Positions 8,420 to 18,434 are shown, numbered from the stretch's first letter. The stretch is 64,000 nucleotides of DNA from Rhizobium sp. RM (GCF_013390595.1 NZ_JACAWV010000022.1:1054001-1118000); one strand, 5' to 3'. Numbers and translations are program-made. Notes: generated by a model from the sequence alone, not told the origin.

Positions 8420-9323
8420 TCTAAAGATCCCCATACGCGCACTGATTCGAGTGTGTGAGACCTTAGGACATCGATCGGACCGTGACCATTCTCAGGGTCC
8501 TGATCTAACGCCGTAGTTTACCCTGAAGTAGAAGGACCTACGCCATCGGACTGCAAGAACTATGACCTGAGGGACCTCTTGTCATCGACTATAATGTTGA
8601 TGACGCTATTGGCGAGGTCGAAGCTGAGCTTGCAAAACTGATGAAATGAGGTCTTCCAGCGCAGGTCCGTACGGCTAAAAAAATTGGGAAAAGCAGTAAC
8701 TTAAAACCCGTGTCTTCCAATTCCCAGGACACTCCTCGATAGTGTCAGAAAAATCAGACTGAGCTAATCGAAGATCCGAAGCTCCCCAGCCCTCTATTCA
8801 GATATCGCGACAGGCGCCGGGCATAACCGTGTTGACACGCATGCTCGGCGTTTCCGGCAAGGCGGCTTTCAATCCTTAAATCGGGCGCGTCCAAGATATC
8901 GACAAAAAGTTCTCTGGAAAGTTCAGAACAAAGGATTTTTGGGCGAAAAACACCCCAGTTTCCGCCAGTGAAAAAAATCAAAAATATTGATTAGCGCCAA
9001 TGCGTTATACTTCATAAAACCATGCAATACATGGCACCCAAGAATTAAGATCGCCCTTCCAAATATTAACTCGGCTTTAAATGTTGACCTGATAAGGCGT
9101 GCAAGTCGCAAAATTTTTTAAGCGGCATACGCACAAACTAGCGCGGAAAATCCGGGCCCTTTTTCTGGCTCGAATTGCATGATGCCTTTCCAGCGCAGGT
9201 TCGCACACGAGCCATGTTCTCCCTAATTTCGCTTATTTGCAGATGTCGGACCGCTGTCCTGAATGGCGGTGTCTGGCGGCAGATAGGCGTGACCAGTCGC
9301 TATTCGGTATCAAGGACACGTTC
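8420..9323. other. 904-bp gene-poor boundary of the defence islet
   Basis: No convincing gene is present. The sequence is AT-rich near 8930-9120, with several A/T tracts, and should hold the leftward promoter of the restriction operon and the rightward promoter of the repeat-protein gene. A short coding-like tail ending at TGA 8649 (reading VIDYNVDDAIGEVEAELAK) has no start and may be a gene remnant. The 13-mer TTCCAGCGCAGGT occurs at 8654-8666 and again at 9188-9200 in the same orientation. The first in-frame methionines before 9324 lack a ribosome site. No integrase, insertion sequence or tRNA-derived repeat was found. Confidence 0.5.
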
Positions 9324-12300
9324 ATGACTTCGATTATCTCCTCATTGTCTGCTGCGCAGATTTCCAAGCTTTCGACGTCAACAATCGCTGGTTTGACCTC
9401 GGAGGACGTGAATGCCCTGGATAGCGCCAAGATCAAGGCGCTGACGTCCTCGCAGATCGCCTCGCTGAGCACCGATAACCTCGCGCTTTTCAGCTCCGAA
9501 GACGTCAACGCAATTTCGGTCAGCGCCGTCAAGGGACTGACCGTCGCCCAGATCGAACTGTTGGGCTCCACGCAGATCAACGGCCTGTCGGCTTCCCAGG
9601 TCACAGCGCTCTACACGAGCCAGATCGCCGCTCTGTCGACCTCACAGATTGAAGCGCTGACGTCGGATCAGATCGCAGGTCTCAGCTCCGGACAGGTCGG
9701 CACGCTCAGCAGCGACGAAATCGCTCTGTTCTCGACCGATGAAATCGCCGCCATCAGCGCCAAAGCACTGGCTGGCCTCGCCACAGACGCGCTGGCAAGC
9801 CTTAGCACCGACAACGCTGCCGCACTGACCAAGACCCAGATCGCTGGTCTGTCGTCTTCTCAGCTCGGCTCGCTCTCCTCTGAGCAACTGAACACCTTCT
9901 CTTCCGACGAAATCCAGGCAATCAGCACCAAGGCGCTTGCCGGCCTCGACGTTACCAAGCTCAGCACCGAAATCATCGCCACCCTGACGAAAACGCAGGT
10001 TGCAGCACTCTCCTCGACCCAGTTTGCCGCTCTCTCCACCGAGCAGATCCAGGCCCTGACCTCTGATCAGGTCGGTGGTCTCAGCGCCGCACAGGTCGGG
10101 ACCTTGAGCAGCGATGAACTGGCCCTGTTTTCGACCGATGAAGTGGCCGCCATCAGCGCAAAGGCGATTGCTGGTCTTGCTACGGACACGCTGGCAAGCC
10201 TCAGCACTGACAACGCGGCCGCACTGACGAAGACGCAGATCGCCGGTCTGTCCTCGTCTCAGCTCGCTTCGCTGTCTTCCGAAAGCCTTGCCGCCTTCTC
10301 CACCGATGAAATCAAGACGATCAGCACCAAGGCGCTTGCTGGCCTCGACGTTACCAAGCTCAGCACCGAGGGTGTTGCTTCTCTGACAAGAACGCAGGTC
10401 GCGGCACTGTCTTCGACGCAGTTTGCAGCCCTCTCGACCGAACAGATCCAGGTTCTGAACTCCGATCAGGTTGCTGGCCTCAGCGCCGCACAGGTTGGCA
10501 CGCTCAGCAGCGACGAGATCGCCCTGTTCGCGACCGATGAAATCGCCGCCATCAGCGCCAAGGCACTGGCTGGCCTCGCCACCGACGCACTGGCAAGCCT
10601 CAGCACCGACAACGCTGCCGCACTGACCAAGACGCAGATCGCCGGCCTGTCTTCGGCTCAGCTCGGCTCGCTCTCGTCTGAACAACTGAGCACCTTCTCA
10701 ACCGACGAAATTCAGGCAATCAGCACCAAGGCGATTGCTGGCCTCGACGTTGCCAAGCTCAGCACCGAGAATGTCGCAACGCTGAGCAAAACTCAGGTCG
10801 CGGCGCTCTCCTCGACCCAGTTTGCAGCCCTCTCGACCGAACAGATCCAGGCCCTGACATCGGACCAAGTCTCGGGTCTCAGCGCAGCACAGGTCGGAAC
10901 CTTGAGCAGCGACGAGCTCGCACTGTTCTCGACCGACGAAATTGCTGCCATCAGCGCCAAGGCGATTGCTGGTCTTGCCACCGATACGCTGGCAAGCCTC
11001 AGCACCGACAACGCAGCAGCACTGACGAAGACCCAGATCGCTGGCCTCTCCTCGTCGCAGTTGGGTTCGCTCTCTTCCGAGCAGCTGAACACCTTCTCGA
11101 CCGATGAGATCAAGGCAATCAGCACCAAGGCACTTGCTGGCCTCGACGTTACCAAGCTCAGCACCGAAAACGTTGCCACGCTGAGCAAGACCCAGGTTGC
11201 AGCACTCTCCTCAACGCAGTTCGCAGCTCTCTCCACCGAGCAGATCCAGGCTCTGACATCCGATCAGATTTCTGGTCTCAGCGCCGCACAGGTCGGAACA
11301 CTCAGCAGCGACGAGATTGCCCTGTTCTCGACCGATGAAGTTGCCGCCATCAGCGCAAAGGCGATTGCTGGTCTTGCGACCGACACACTGGCAAGCCTCA
11401 GCACCGATAATGCAACGGCTTTGACCAAGACGCAGATCGCTGGTCTGTCTTCGACGCAGCTCGGCTCCTTGTCCTCTGAAGGTCTTGCCACTTTCTCGAC
11501 CGATGAGATCAAGGCGATCAGCACCAAGGCTCTGGCCGGCCTCGACGTGAGCAAGCTCAGCACCGAGGGTGTCGCCGCTCTGACCAGAACGCAGGTTGCA
11601 GCTCTCTCTTCGACGCAGTTCGCTGCTCTCTCCACCGAACAGCTTCAGGTTCTGAACTCCGATCAGGTTGCCGGTCTCAGCGCCGCACAGGTTGGCACGC
11701 TCAGCAGCGACGAGATCGCACTGTTCTCGACTGACGAGATTGCCGCCATCAGCGCCAAGGCCATTGCCGGTCTTGCCACCGATACGCTGGCAAGCCTCGG
11801 CACCGATAACGCAACGGCACTGACAAAGGCGCAGATCGCTGGTCTGTCTTCTTCGCAGCTCGCGTCTCTGTCTTCCGAAAGCCTTGCCACCTTCTCGACC
11901 GACGAGATCAAGGCAATCAGCACGAAGGCTCTCGCGGGTCTTGATGTCACCAAGCTGAGCACCGAAAATGTTGCAACGCTGAGCAAAGCCCAGGTCGCGG
12001 CCCTCTCCTCGACCCAGTTCGCTGCTCTTTCGACCGAACAGCTCCAGGCCCTGACCTCGGATCAGGTTGCCGGTCTCAGCGCCGCACAGGTCGGCACGCT
12101 CAGCAGCGATGAAATCGCTCTGTTCTCGACCGATGAGATTGCTGCCATCAGCGTCAATGCACTGACGGGCCTCGCAACGGATACGCTGGCAAGCCTCGGC
12201 ACGGAAAGCGCTGCGGCACTGACCAAGGCGCAGATCGCTGGCCTGTCTTCCGCACAGCTTGGTTCGCTCTCTTCCGAGCAGCTGAACACCTTCTCGACAG

Positions 12301-13091
12301 ACGAGATCAAGGCGATCGGCACCAAGGCTCTTGCTGGTCTTGATGTCACCAAGCTGAGCACCGAGAATGTTGCAACGCTAAGCAAAACTCAGGTTGCTGC
12401 CCTCTCTTCGACCCAGTTCGCCGCTCTTTCGACCGAACAGCTCCAGGCCTTGACCTCGGATCAGGTTGCCGGTCTCAGCTCCGCGCAGGTTGGCACGCTC
12501 AGCAGCGATGAAATCGCTCTGTTCTCGACAGACGAGATTGCTGCCATCAGCGCCAATGCCATTGCCGGTCTTGCGACCGATACTCTGGCAAGCCTCAGCA
12601 CCGACAATGCCGCAGCACTGACGAAGACTCAGATCGCGGGTCTCTCTTCGGGACAGTTGGGTTCGCTCTCTTCCGAGCAGCTCAGCACCTTCTCCACCGA
12701 TGAGATCAAGGCAATCAGCACCAGAGCACTTGCAGGCCTGGACGTTACAAAGCTGAGCACCGAGAACGTTGCCACGCTGAGCAAAACGCAGGTAGCGGCT
12801 CTGTCTTCGGCACAGTTCGAAGCTCTGTCGACGGAACAGATCCAGGCTCTGACGTCGGATCAGATCGCAGGTCTCAGCGCTGCACAGGTCGGAACCTTGA
12901 GCAGCGACGAACTCTCGCTCTTCTCGACAGACGAGATTACGTCGATCAGCGTCAAGGCAATCTCTGGTCTTGCCAGCGACGCCCTCGGCGGTCTCGACAG
13001 CACGCACCTCGATGCTCTCTCTTCCCAGCAGTTGCAGGCAATGAACACTGCACAGGTTGAGGCAATCATCAACGCCTACAAGACAGCGTAA
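9324..13091 (+). CDS. Giant Ser/Thr-rich octapeptide-repeat protein (1255 aa)
   Basis: The ATG at 9324 is preceded by AAGGA at 7-bp spacing. The whole protein is made of eight-residue units of the form x-(L/I/F)-(S/T)-(S/T/A)-x-(Q/E/K)-(I/V/L)-x, for example ALSTEQIQ, ALTSDQVA, GLSAAQVG, TLSSDEIA. Sixteen blocks (fifteen of 8 residues and one of 13, GLDVTKLSTENVA) make a 133-residue super-repeat. There is no cysteine or tryptophan, no Sec signal, no transmembrane helix, no RTX or LPXTG signal. The S-x-x-Q/E in each unit resembles a helix N-cap box, so a solenoid of short helices is possible. Similar repeat proteins occur in rhizobia without known function. Downstream glycosyltransferases suggest it is O-glycosylated. 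A surface or adhesive role is inference. Confidence 0.9.
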   Translation: MTSIISSLSAAQISKLSTSTIAGLTSEDVNALDSAKIKALTSSQIASLSTDNLALFSSEDVNAISVSAVKGLTVAQIELLGSTQINGLSASQVTALYTSQIAALSTSQIEALTSDQIAGLSSGQVGTLSSDEIALFSTDEIAAISAKALAGLATDALASLSTDNAAALTKTQIAGLSSSQLGSLSSEQLNTFSSDEIQAISTKALAGLDVTKLSTEIIATLTKTQVAALSSTQFAALSTEQIQALTSDQVGGLSAAQVGTLSSDELALFSTDEVAAISAKAIAGLATDTLASLSTDNAAALTKTQIAGLSSSQLASLSSESLAAFSTDEIKTISTKALAGLDVTKLSTEGVASLTRTQVAALSSTQFAALSTEQIQVLNSDQVAGLSAAQVGTLSSDEIALFATDEIAAISAKALAGLATDALASLSTDNAAALTKTQIAGLSSAQLGSLSSEQLSTFSTDEIQAISTKAIAGLDVAKLSTENVATLSKTQVAALSSTQFAALSTEQIQALTSDQVSGLSAAQVGTLSSDELALFSTDEIAAISAKAIAGLATDTLASLSTDNAAALTKTQIAGLSSSQLGSLSSEQLNTFSTDEIKAISTKALAGLDVTKLSTENVATLSKTQVAALSSTQFAALSTEQIQALTSDQISGLSAAQVGTLSSDEIALFSTDEVAAISAKAIAGLATDTLASLSTDNATALTKTQIAGLSSTQLGSLSSEGLATFSTDEIKAISTKALAGLDVSKLSTEGVAALTRTQVAALSSTQFAALSTEQLQVLNSDQVAGLSAAQVGTLSSDEIALFSTDEIAAISAKAIAGLATDTLASLGTDNATALTKAQIAGLSSSQLASLSSESLATFSTDEIKAISTKALAGLDVTKLSTENVATLSKAQVAALSSTQFAALSTEQLQALTSDQVAGLSAAQVGTLSSDEIALFSTDEIAAISVNALTGLATDTLASLGTESAAALTKAQIAGLSSAQLGSLSSEQLNTFSTDEIKAIGTKALAGLDVTKLSTENVATLSKTQVAALSSTQFAALSTEQLQALTSDQVAGLSSAQVGTLSSDEIALFSTDEIAAISANAIAGLATDTLASLSTDNAAALTKTQIAGLSSGQLGSLSSEQLSTFSTDEIKAISTRALAGLDVTKLSTENVATLSKTQVAALSSAQFEALSTEQIQALTSDQIAGLSAAQVGTLSSDELSLFSTDEITSISVKAISGLASDALGGLDSTHLDALSSQQLQAMNTAQVEAIINAYKTA
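9708..12980 (+). repeat. Nine tandem copies of a 399-bp in-frame super-repeat
   Basis: A landmark AGCAGCGA(C/T)GA recurs at 9708, 10107, 10506 and 10905, and again at 12900, positions that fit one 399-bp period throughout (9 phases, last copy partial). Every period is 133 codons with no indel. Copies differ mostly at third codon positions. Copies 2 and 5 share a linked set of variants (E-S/G-LA, EGVA, LTRTQ, QVLNSDQ), which suggests an older three-unit duplication. Such a tract can expand or contract by recombination. Confidence 0.93.
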
Positions 13092-13111
13092 GATTAACGC
13101 AACAAGACAAC

Positions 13112-13140
13112 CTGCGACGCGGCTCATAGCCGCGTCGCAG
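13112..13140 (+). other. Perfect 13-bp hairpin between repeat-protein gene and glycosyltransferase
   Basis: CTGCGACGCGGCT, a 3-base loop CAT, then AGCCGCGTCGCAG. It sits 21 bases after the stop of the repeat gene. No T tract follows, so it is not a standard intrinsic terminator. It may act as an mRNA 3'-end stabiliser or partial terminator, letting the abundant repeat protein be made in excess over the glycosyltransferases downstream. Confidence 0.6.
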
Positions 13141-13192
13141 CGTAGGAGCATTCTGATTACGGAATGCTTCGGAAGGACATTCAGCATCTGTC

Positions 13193-14158
13193 ATGGCGAA
13201 GATATCCATCATCATTCCGGCCTATAACATGGCCAACCTCATCGGCGAGACACTCGAGAGCGTCCTGCGCAATGAAACCGACATGGATATCGTCGTTGTC
13301 GACGATGCCTCCACAGATCAGACTTGCGACATCGTCGAGCAATATGCGGCCAGACACGCCAATATCCGGCTGATGCGCAGCGAGACGAACACCGGACCAG
13401 GCGTTGCCCGCAACCGGGCACTGGCGAGCGTAGACAGCGAATATTGCCTGTTTCACGATGCCGACGACCTCCTGATCGAGGGAGCAGTCGATACAGTTCT
13501 GCCCTTGATGGACGAGACGAATATCGATGTTGCGGCATTCAGATACAGTGTGCTGAGAACGGCCGACGGCGGTCCCGGCGAGATGCCCCCCATCGACAAG
13601 AACATCTGGGATAGCGTTCTTGCAGGGCGCGAGAGCGCAATTATCGATCTCGATTCGGCTGCCCAGTTCCTGGTGACGATCAATTACCCCTGGAACAAGA
13701 TACTGCGGACCTCATTCATCCGCCGCACGGACTGGCGTTTTTCGACGGCCCGGATCAACGAAGATATCTTGCCGCATTGGGCAGCCTACATGATGGCTGG
13801 ACGGTTTTTGGCGGTCAACCGCAGCCTCTCGATCCATCGTCTGGTGCCCGGACGCGAACAGCACACGAACACGTTCGACGAGCGTCGTCTGGAAATGTTC
13901 TCTGCGCTAAAGGATGCTGAAAGGCTTTTCGAAGACAACCCGCTCTTCAAGGCAAAATATTATCCGATTTTCATCGTCTTCAAGGCTGGTCTGCTGGAAT
14001 GGGCACACAAGCAGCTTCGACAGGATCTGCAAGGCCTCTACCGGGAATATGTCGCGAAATCGTACCAGTACTTCACGGACGAGGATTTCGACAGGGTTTA
14101 TCGCATTAACCCGTCGATTGCTCTGGCAAGCTACCGAATGAAGCATTCCGGTCGATAA
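13193..14158 (+). CDS. Family 2 glycosyltransferase
   Basis: A 321-residue cytoplasmic GT-A enzyme. The N-terminus ISIIIPAYN leads into the nucleotide-binding VVDDAS (about 35-40). 'TGPGVARNRAL' is followed by HDADD (about 88-92), the metal-binding DxD region. The C-terminal 130 residues are mostly helical without membrane anchors. The ATG lies at 13193, about 100 bp after the octapeptide-repeat gene. Acceptor and donor cannot be read. Given its position between the repeat protein and an O-GlcNAc-transferase homologue, it may extend a protein-bound sugar, or it may belong to a surface polysaccharide. Confidence 0.88.
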   Translation: MAKISIIIPAYNMANLIGETLESVLRNETDMDIVVVDDASTDQTCDIVEQYAARHANIRLMRSETNTGPGVARNRALASVDSEYCLFHDADDLLIEGAVDTVLPLMDETNIDVAAFRYSVLRTADGGPGEMPPIDKNIWDSVLAGRESAIIDLDSAAQFLVTINYPWNKILRTSFIRRTDWRFSTARINEDILPHWAAYMMAGRFLAVNRSLSIHRLVPGREQHTNTFDERRLEMFSALKDAERLFEDNPLFKAKYYPIFIVFKAGLLEWAHKQLRQDLQGLYREYVAKSYQYFTDEDFDRVYRINPSIALASYRMKHSGR

Positions 14159-14321
14159 CTCTGCACGCGCACAGATCTATGCATGGAATGCCAGTGCCAT
14201 CACCGTTTTGGCGGGAGAGGAAATCTCCCTTGTCCCGGCACGCACTGACCATGCGTTTGCATTGATCGACAAGCAAACGCGCCTGCAATACATCCAGCCA
14301 CAGGCAAGTTACCTGCGATAG
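14147..14321 (+). pseudogene. Coding-like fragment without start (gene remnant)
   Basis: Between the GT2 and OGT-like genes there is a frame with typical local codon use that reads NSARAQIYAWNASAITVLAG, then EEISLVPARTDHAFALIDKQ and a further 14 residues, ending TAG at 14319-14321. A TGA just upstream closes the frame and no ATG/GTG precedes the conserved-looking part. It looks like the tail of a lost gene or the product of a frameshift at the end of the GT2 gene. I do not recognise it. Confidence 0.4.
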
Positions 14322-14385
14322 CTAAAAATAGCCCACGAAAAGGCCGTTTTTACTTTTGACGCTTCGTCGTCTTCCGCAGGATGTC

Positions 14386-16431
14386 ATGACCGCCAACCAC
14401 GCTTCTACTTCGAACGACGCCGCCGCTCCCAGCGCAGTTGATCTCGCGCGCAACCAGCGGCTCAGTCTCATGGATTTGCTGAGCGTAACGGAGGCTCTCA
14501 GCAGTGCCGGCCAGAAGGCCGCCGCGGTAGAACTTTACAAAACGTGGGTCGCATTCAACGACAACAATCCTGCAGTCCACCTTGCCTATTTCAACTACGC
14601 CGTTGCACTCAGCCAGCTTGGCGACCGTGCTGGCGCCGTACAGGCGTTTCGTGCCTGCCTGAAGGCCAACCCGCAATTCGCACCGGGCCATATCAACCTT
14701 GGCCGTGTGCTTGAAGACGCAGGCATGATCGGTCAGGCAGTCGAGCAGTGGTGGCAATATGCCGAGACCACGAAGCACCTTGATGCCGAAGCGATTGGGC
14801 ATCGGCACATGACCCTGCAGAACATCGGTCGGGTCCTCGAAGGTGCCGGGAAGTATGGTGAGGCTGAGGCCGCATTGCTGCAGGCGTTCGAACTGCGGCC
14901 GGAATTGCCGGAATCAGGCCAGCACTGGGCATCGTTGCGCCAGCGCCAGTGCAAGTGGCCGGTCCTTGCCCCATCGAACCATGTCCCTGCCCGCAAGATG
15001 GTCGACGCGATGTCATCGCTGACGCTAAGCTGTTATGCCGACGATCCGATGTTCCAGCTGGCCAAGGCCTATCGCTACAGCAAAACGGTGATCGGTGCCC
15101 GGCCAGATATCAGCAAGTTTCCGCGCAGATCACCGAAACTGAAGTCTGGGACCGGCCAGCGTCTGCGTGTCGGTTACCTGTCTTCGGATCTTCGCGATCA
15201 TGCTGTTGGGTTTGCGCTTGTCGAGGTCTTGGAGCTTCATGACAAAAACAGCATCGAGGTTTTCGCTTACTACTGCGGCAACGTGCGCAACGCCGATAGC
15301 ACACAGGAGCGTATCAAGGCTTCCGTCCATTGCTGGCGGGATATTCATGGCATGGATGATGCCGCAGCCGCATCACAGATCATTTCCGATGAAATCGATA
15401 TCCTGATCGACGTCAACGGCTACACCAAAGACGCCCGCACGAAGATCTTCGCCTATCGTCCTGCACCTGTCATCGTGAGCTTCTGCGGTTATCCCGGATC
15501 GACAGGAAGCCCGTTCCATCAGTACCTGATTTCCGATGGCTACATGATCCCGCCGGAGAACGACATCTATTATTCCGAGAAGGTCCTGCGCATCGCGTGT
15601 GACCAGCCACTCGACCGCAAGCGGCCGATCGCCGCCCGGCCAACCCGAGCCGAGGTCGGCCTGCCCGACGATGCATTCGTCTATGCAAGCTTCAACGGCA
15701 TGCAAAAGATCACCGAAAACTGCTTTGCACGCTGGATGGCGATCCTGTCGCAGACGCCCGGCAGCCTGTTGTGGTTGTTGACAGGCGATGAGGACGTCAA
15801 TCAGCGCCTCAGAGATATCGCAGAAAAATGCGGCGTTGCGTCTGACCGGCTGGTATTTGCACCGAAGGTGCCGAACCCGATGCATATAGCCCGTATCGGC
15901 GTCGCGGACCTGTTTCTAGATACCTTCCCTTACGGCGCACATTCGACGGCGGCGGATGCGATAACATCGGGCCTGCCCGTTCTGACGATGCCCGGCAAGA
16001 CATTTGCAGCACGCTTCTGCGGCAGCATCGTCACCGCGGCCGGTGTGCCCGAAATGCTCTGCTCTTCGCCTGAGGACTACGTCGCCCGCGCCATCGGCTT
16101 CGAACGCGACCGCAAGAGCCTGCTGGACGTTCGGGAATCGATTGCACGGCAACGAGAGACCTGTGTCCTGCGCGATATCCCGGCTCTCGCGCGCCGTCTG
16201 GAGGAGCTGTTCTGGCAAATGCAGGGCGAATGTGAACGCGGTGAAACACCCGTGCCAGATCTCAGCAATCTCGATCTCTATTATGAAGTCGGTGCGGAAG
16301 CCGTCCTCGAGAACATCGAGTTTGAGGACGAGCAGAGCTACCGCAAACGCTATCTGAAAAAGTTGAGCCAATGGCACGACTACGCGCCGATCCCCTACGA
16401 CAGCCGCCTCTGGCAAAAGCCGGACGCCTGA
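14386..16431 (+). CDS. TPR-containing O-linked GlcNAc transferase-like protein (GT41, SPINDLY type)
   Basis: The ATG at 14386 (AGGA upstream) gives 681 residues; a TTG at 14356 is less likely. Residues about 20-190 are tetratricopeptide-like helices. From about 255 on comes a GT-B catalytic region with the GT41 signature set: YLSSDLRDHAVG, LIDVNGYTKDAR, YPGSTGSPFHQYLISD, then PYGAHSTAADAITSGLPVLT and PGKTFAARFCGS near 525-560. Eukaryotic and some bacterial members attach GlcNAc, glucose or fucose to Ser/Thr of proteins. There is no signal peptide, so it acts in the cytoplasm. The nearby 1255-residue protein, rich in SS/ST pairs, is an obvious candidate acceptor. Polysaccharide synthesis is the alternative role. 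Confidence 0.9.
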   Translation: MTANHASTSNDAAAPSAVDLARNQRLSLMDLLSVTEALSSAGQKAAAVELYKTWVAFNDNNPAVHLAYFNYAVALSQLGDRAGAVQAFRACLKANPQFAPGHINLGRVLEDAGMIGQAVEQWWQYAETTKHLDAEAIGHRHMTLQNIGRVLEGAGKYGEAEAALLQAFELRPELPESGQHWASLRQRQCKWPVLAPSNHVPARKMVDAMSSLTLSCYADDPMFQLAKAYRYSKTVIGARPDISKFPRRSPKLKSGTGQRLRVGYLSSDLRDHAVGFALVEVLELHDKNSIEVFAYYCGNVRNADSTQERIKASVHCWRDIHGMDDAAAASQIISDEIDILIDVNGYTKDARTKIFAYRPAPVIVSFCGYPGSTGSPFHQYLISDGYMIPPENDIYYSEKVLRIACDQPLDRKRPIAARPTRAEVGLPDDAFVYASFNGMQKITENCFARWMAILSQTPGSLLWLLTGDEDVNQRLRDIAEKCGVASDRLVFAPKVPNPMHIARIGVADLFLDTFPYGAHSTAADAITSGLPVLTMPGKTFAARFCGSIVTAAGVPEMLCSSPEDYVARAIGFERDRKSLLDVRESIARQRETCVLRDIPALARRLEELFWQMQGECERGETPVPDLSNLDLYYEVGAEAVLENIEFEDEQSYRKRYLKKLSQWHDYAPIPYDSRLWQKPDA

Positions 16432-16483
16432 ACCAGAGATCGAACGGACCCGGATTGCGCCAATGACGGTTGATCGTGGATAA

Positions 16484-17731
<1,248 letters not shown>

Positions 17732-17763
17732 GATATCCTGTAAGCGACGAGCGGATAGTCCCG

Positions 17764-18324
17764 TTAGCGTTCAGGCTCTGCCATCGACGCGTCGATCCAC
17801 CCGCGTGTCTGCCCCAGAATCTCGTCTGACAGATCGGGGTCATCGACCGCACGCGCAAGAATGACTGCACCGACCATTGCCGCCCAGCTTCCAATGGCGG
17901 CACGGCGTGCGTCTGCGACCTCCATCTGCGGCATTGCCTTGCTGATCCGTTCTATCTGCGCACGCAGGCCTTCCGTCATGGCTTTTTGCGCGGCAGGCGT
18001 TTGATGACGAACATCAGCGACAAGCCCTGCGGTCGGGCATCCCTCGGCTGCATTGTCACGGTGCGCTGGCGCAAGATAGGTATCGACAAATTTTCGAAGG
18101 CCAGCGCCGCCACTCCTCTGCCCTTCCAGAGCGTGAGTGATGGTCTGCGCGACGAGATCGTCTTTTGAGCTGAAATGGCCGTAAAAGCCGCCATGGGTAA
18201 AGCCCGCCGCCTTCATGACTTCGGACACACTCACCGCATCAAATCCCTTTTCGCGAAACAGGCGGCTGGCGACATCCAGTATCTGACGCCGGTTTTCCAC
18301 CATCTGCTCTCGACTGACCTTCAT
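17764..18324 (-). CDS. TetR/AcrR-family repressor
   Basis: The ATG at 18324 with GGAGA upstream gives 186 residues; the frame extends further, but those codons overlap the operator region. An N-terminal helix-turn-helix is clear: 'ILDVASRLFREKGFDAVSVS', then EVMKAAGFTHGGFYGHFSSK, the canonical TetR recognition helix. The ligand domain resembles the family that controls short-chain dehydrogenases and quinone reductases (a Cys-Pro in EGCPTAGL is common there). It is divergent from the SDR-MDR pair with a palindromic element between, so it very likely represses them and itself. Ligand unknown, perhaps an electrophile or quinone. Confidence 0.9.
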   Translation of the reverse strand: MKVSREQMVENRRQILDVASRLFREKGFDAVSVSEVMKAAGFTHGGFYGHFSSKDDLVAQTITHALEGQRSGGAGLRKFVDTYLAPAHRDNAAEGCPTAGLVADVRHQTPAAQKAMTEGLRAQIERISKAMPQMEVADARRAAIGSWAAMVGAVILARAVDDPDLSDEILGQTRGWIDASMAEPER

Positions 18325-18358
18325 CGCAAGATTCTCCAATCGCCCCATTGACAGTTTC

Positions 18359-18400
18359 ATGATGGTCATCATATTTAATTTCATTCATGACGACCATCAT
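18359..18400. promoter_or_regulatory. Probable TetR operator in the divergent promoter
   Basis: ATGATGGTCATCAT at 18359-18372 and ATGACGACCATCAT at 18387-18400. The second is the inverse of ATGATGGTCGTCAT, so one 14-mer occurs twice facing each other with one mismatch, 28 bp centre to centre. It lies in an AT-rich spacer between the divergent TetR and SDR genes, where both promoters must be. Confidence 0.7.
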
Positions 18401-18434
18401 GAATATAAGCCTCATCAGGAAAGAGAGCAATCCC

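Noticed and set aside
2687..9323. Integration (att) repeat matching the 3' end of tRNA-Arg at the far side of the islet
   Set aside because: I looked for the T-arm and acceptor sequence in 8400-9300; only a short CAGGTTCG near 9197 matches, which is too little.
9642..10685. Series of long minus-strand frames (also at 10793-13187) under the octapeptide-repeat gene
   Set aside because: They repeat with the same period as the sense gene and have no ribosome sites; they mirror its codon pattern.
9324..13091. CRISPR array or DNA-level satellite, suggested by strict periodicity
   Set aside because: Period is 399 bp and in frame, variation sits at third codon positions, and the product is a regular repeat protein.
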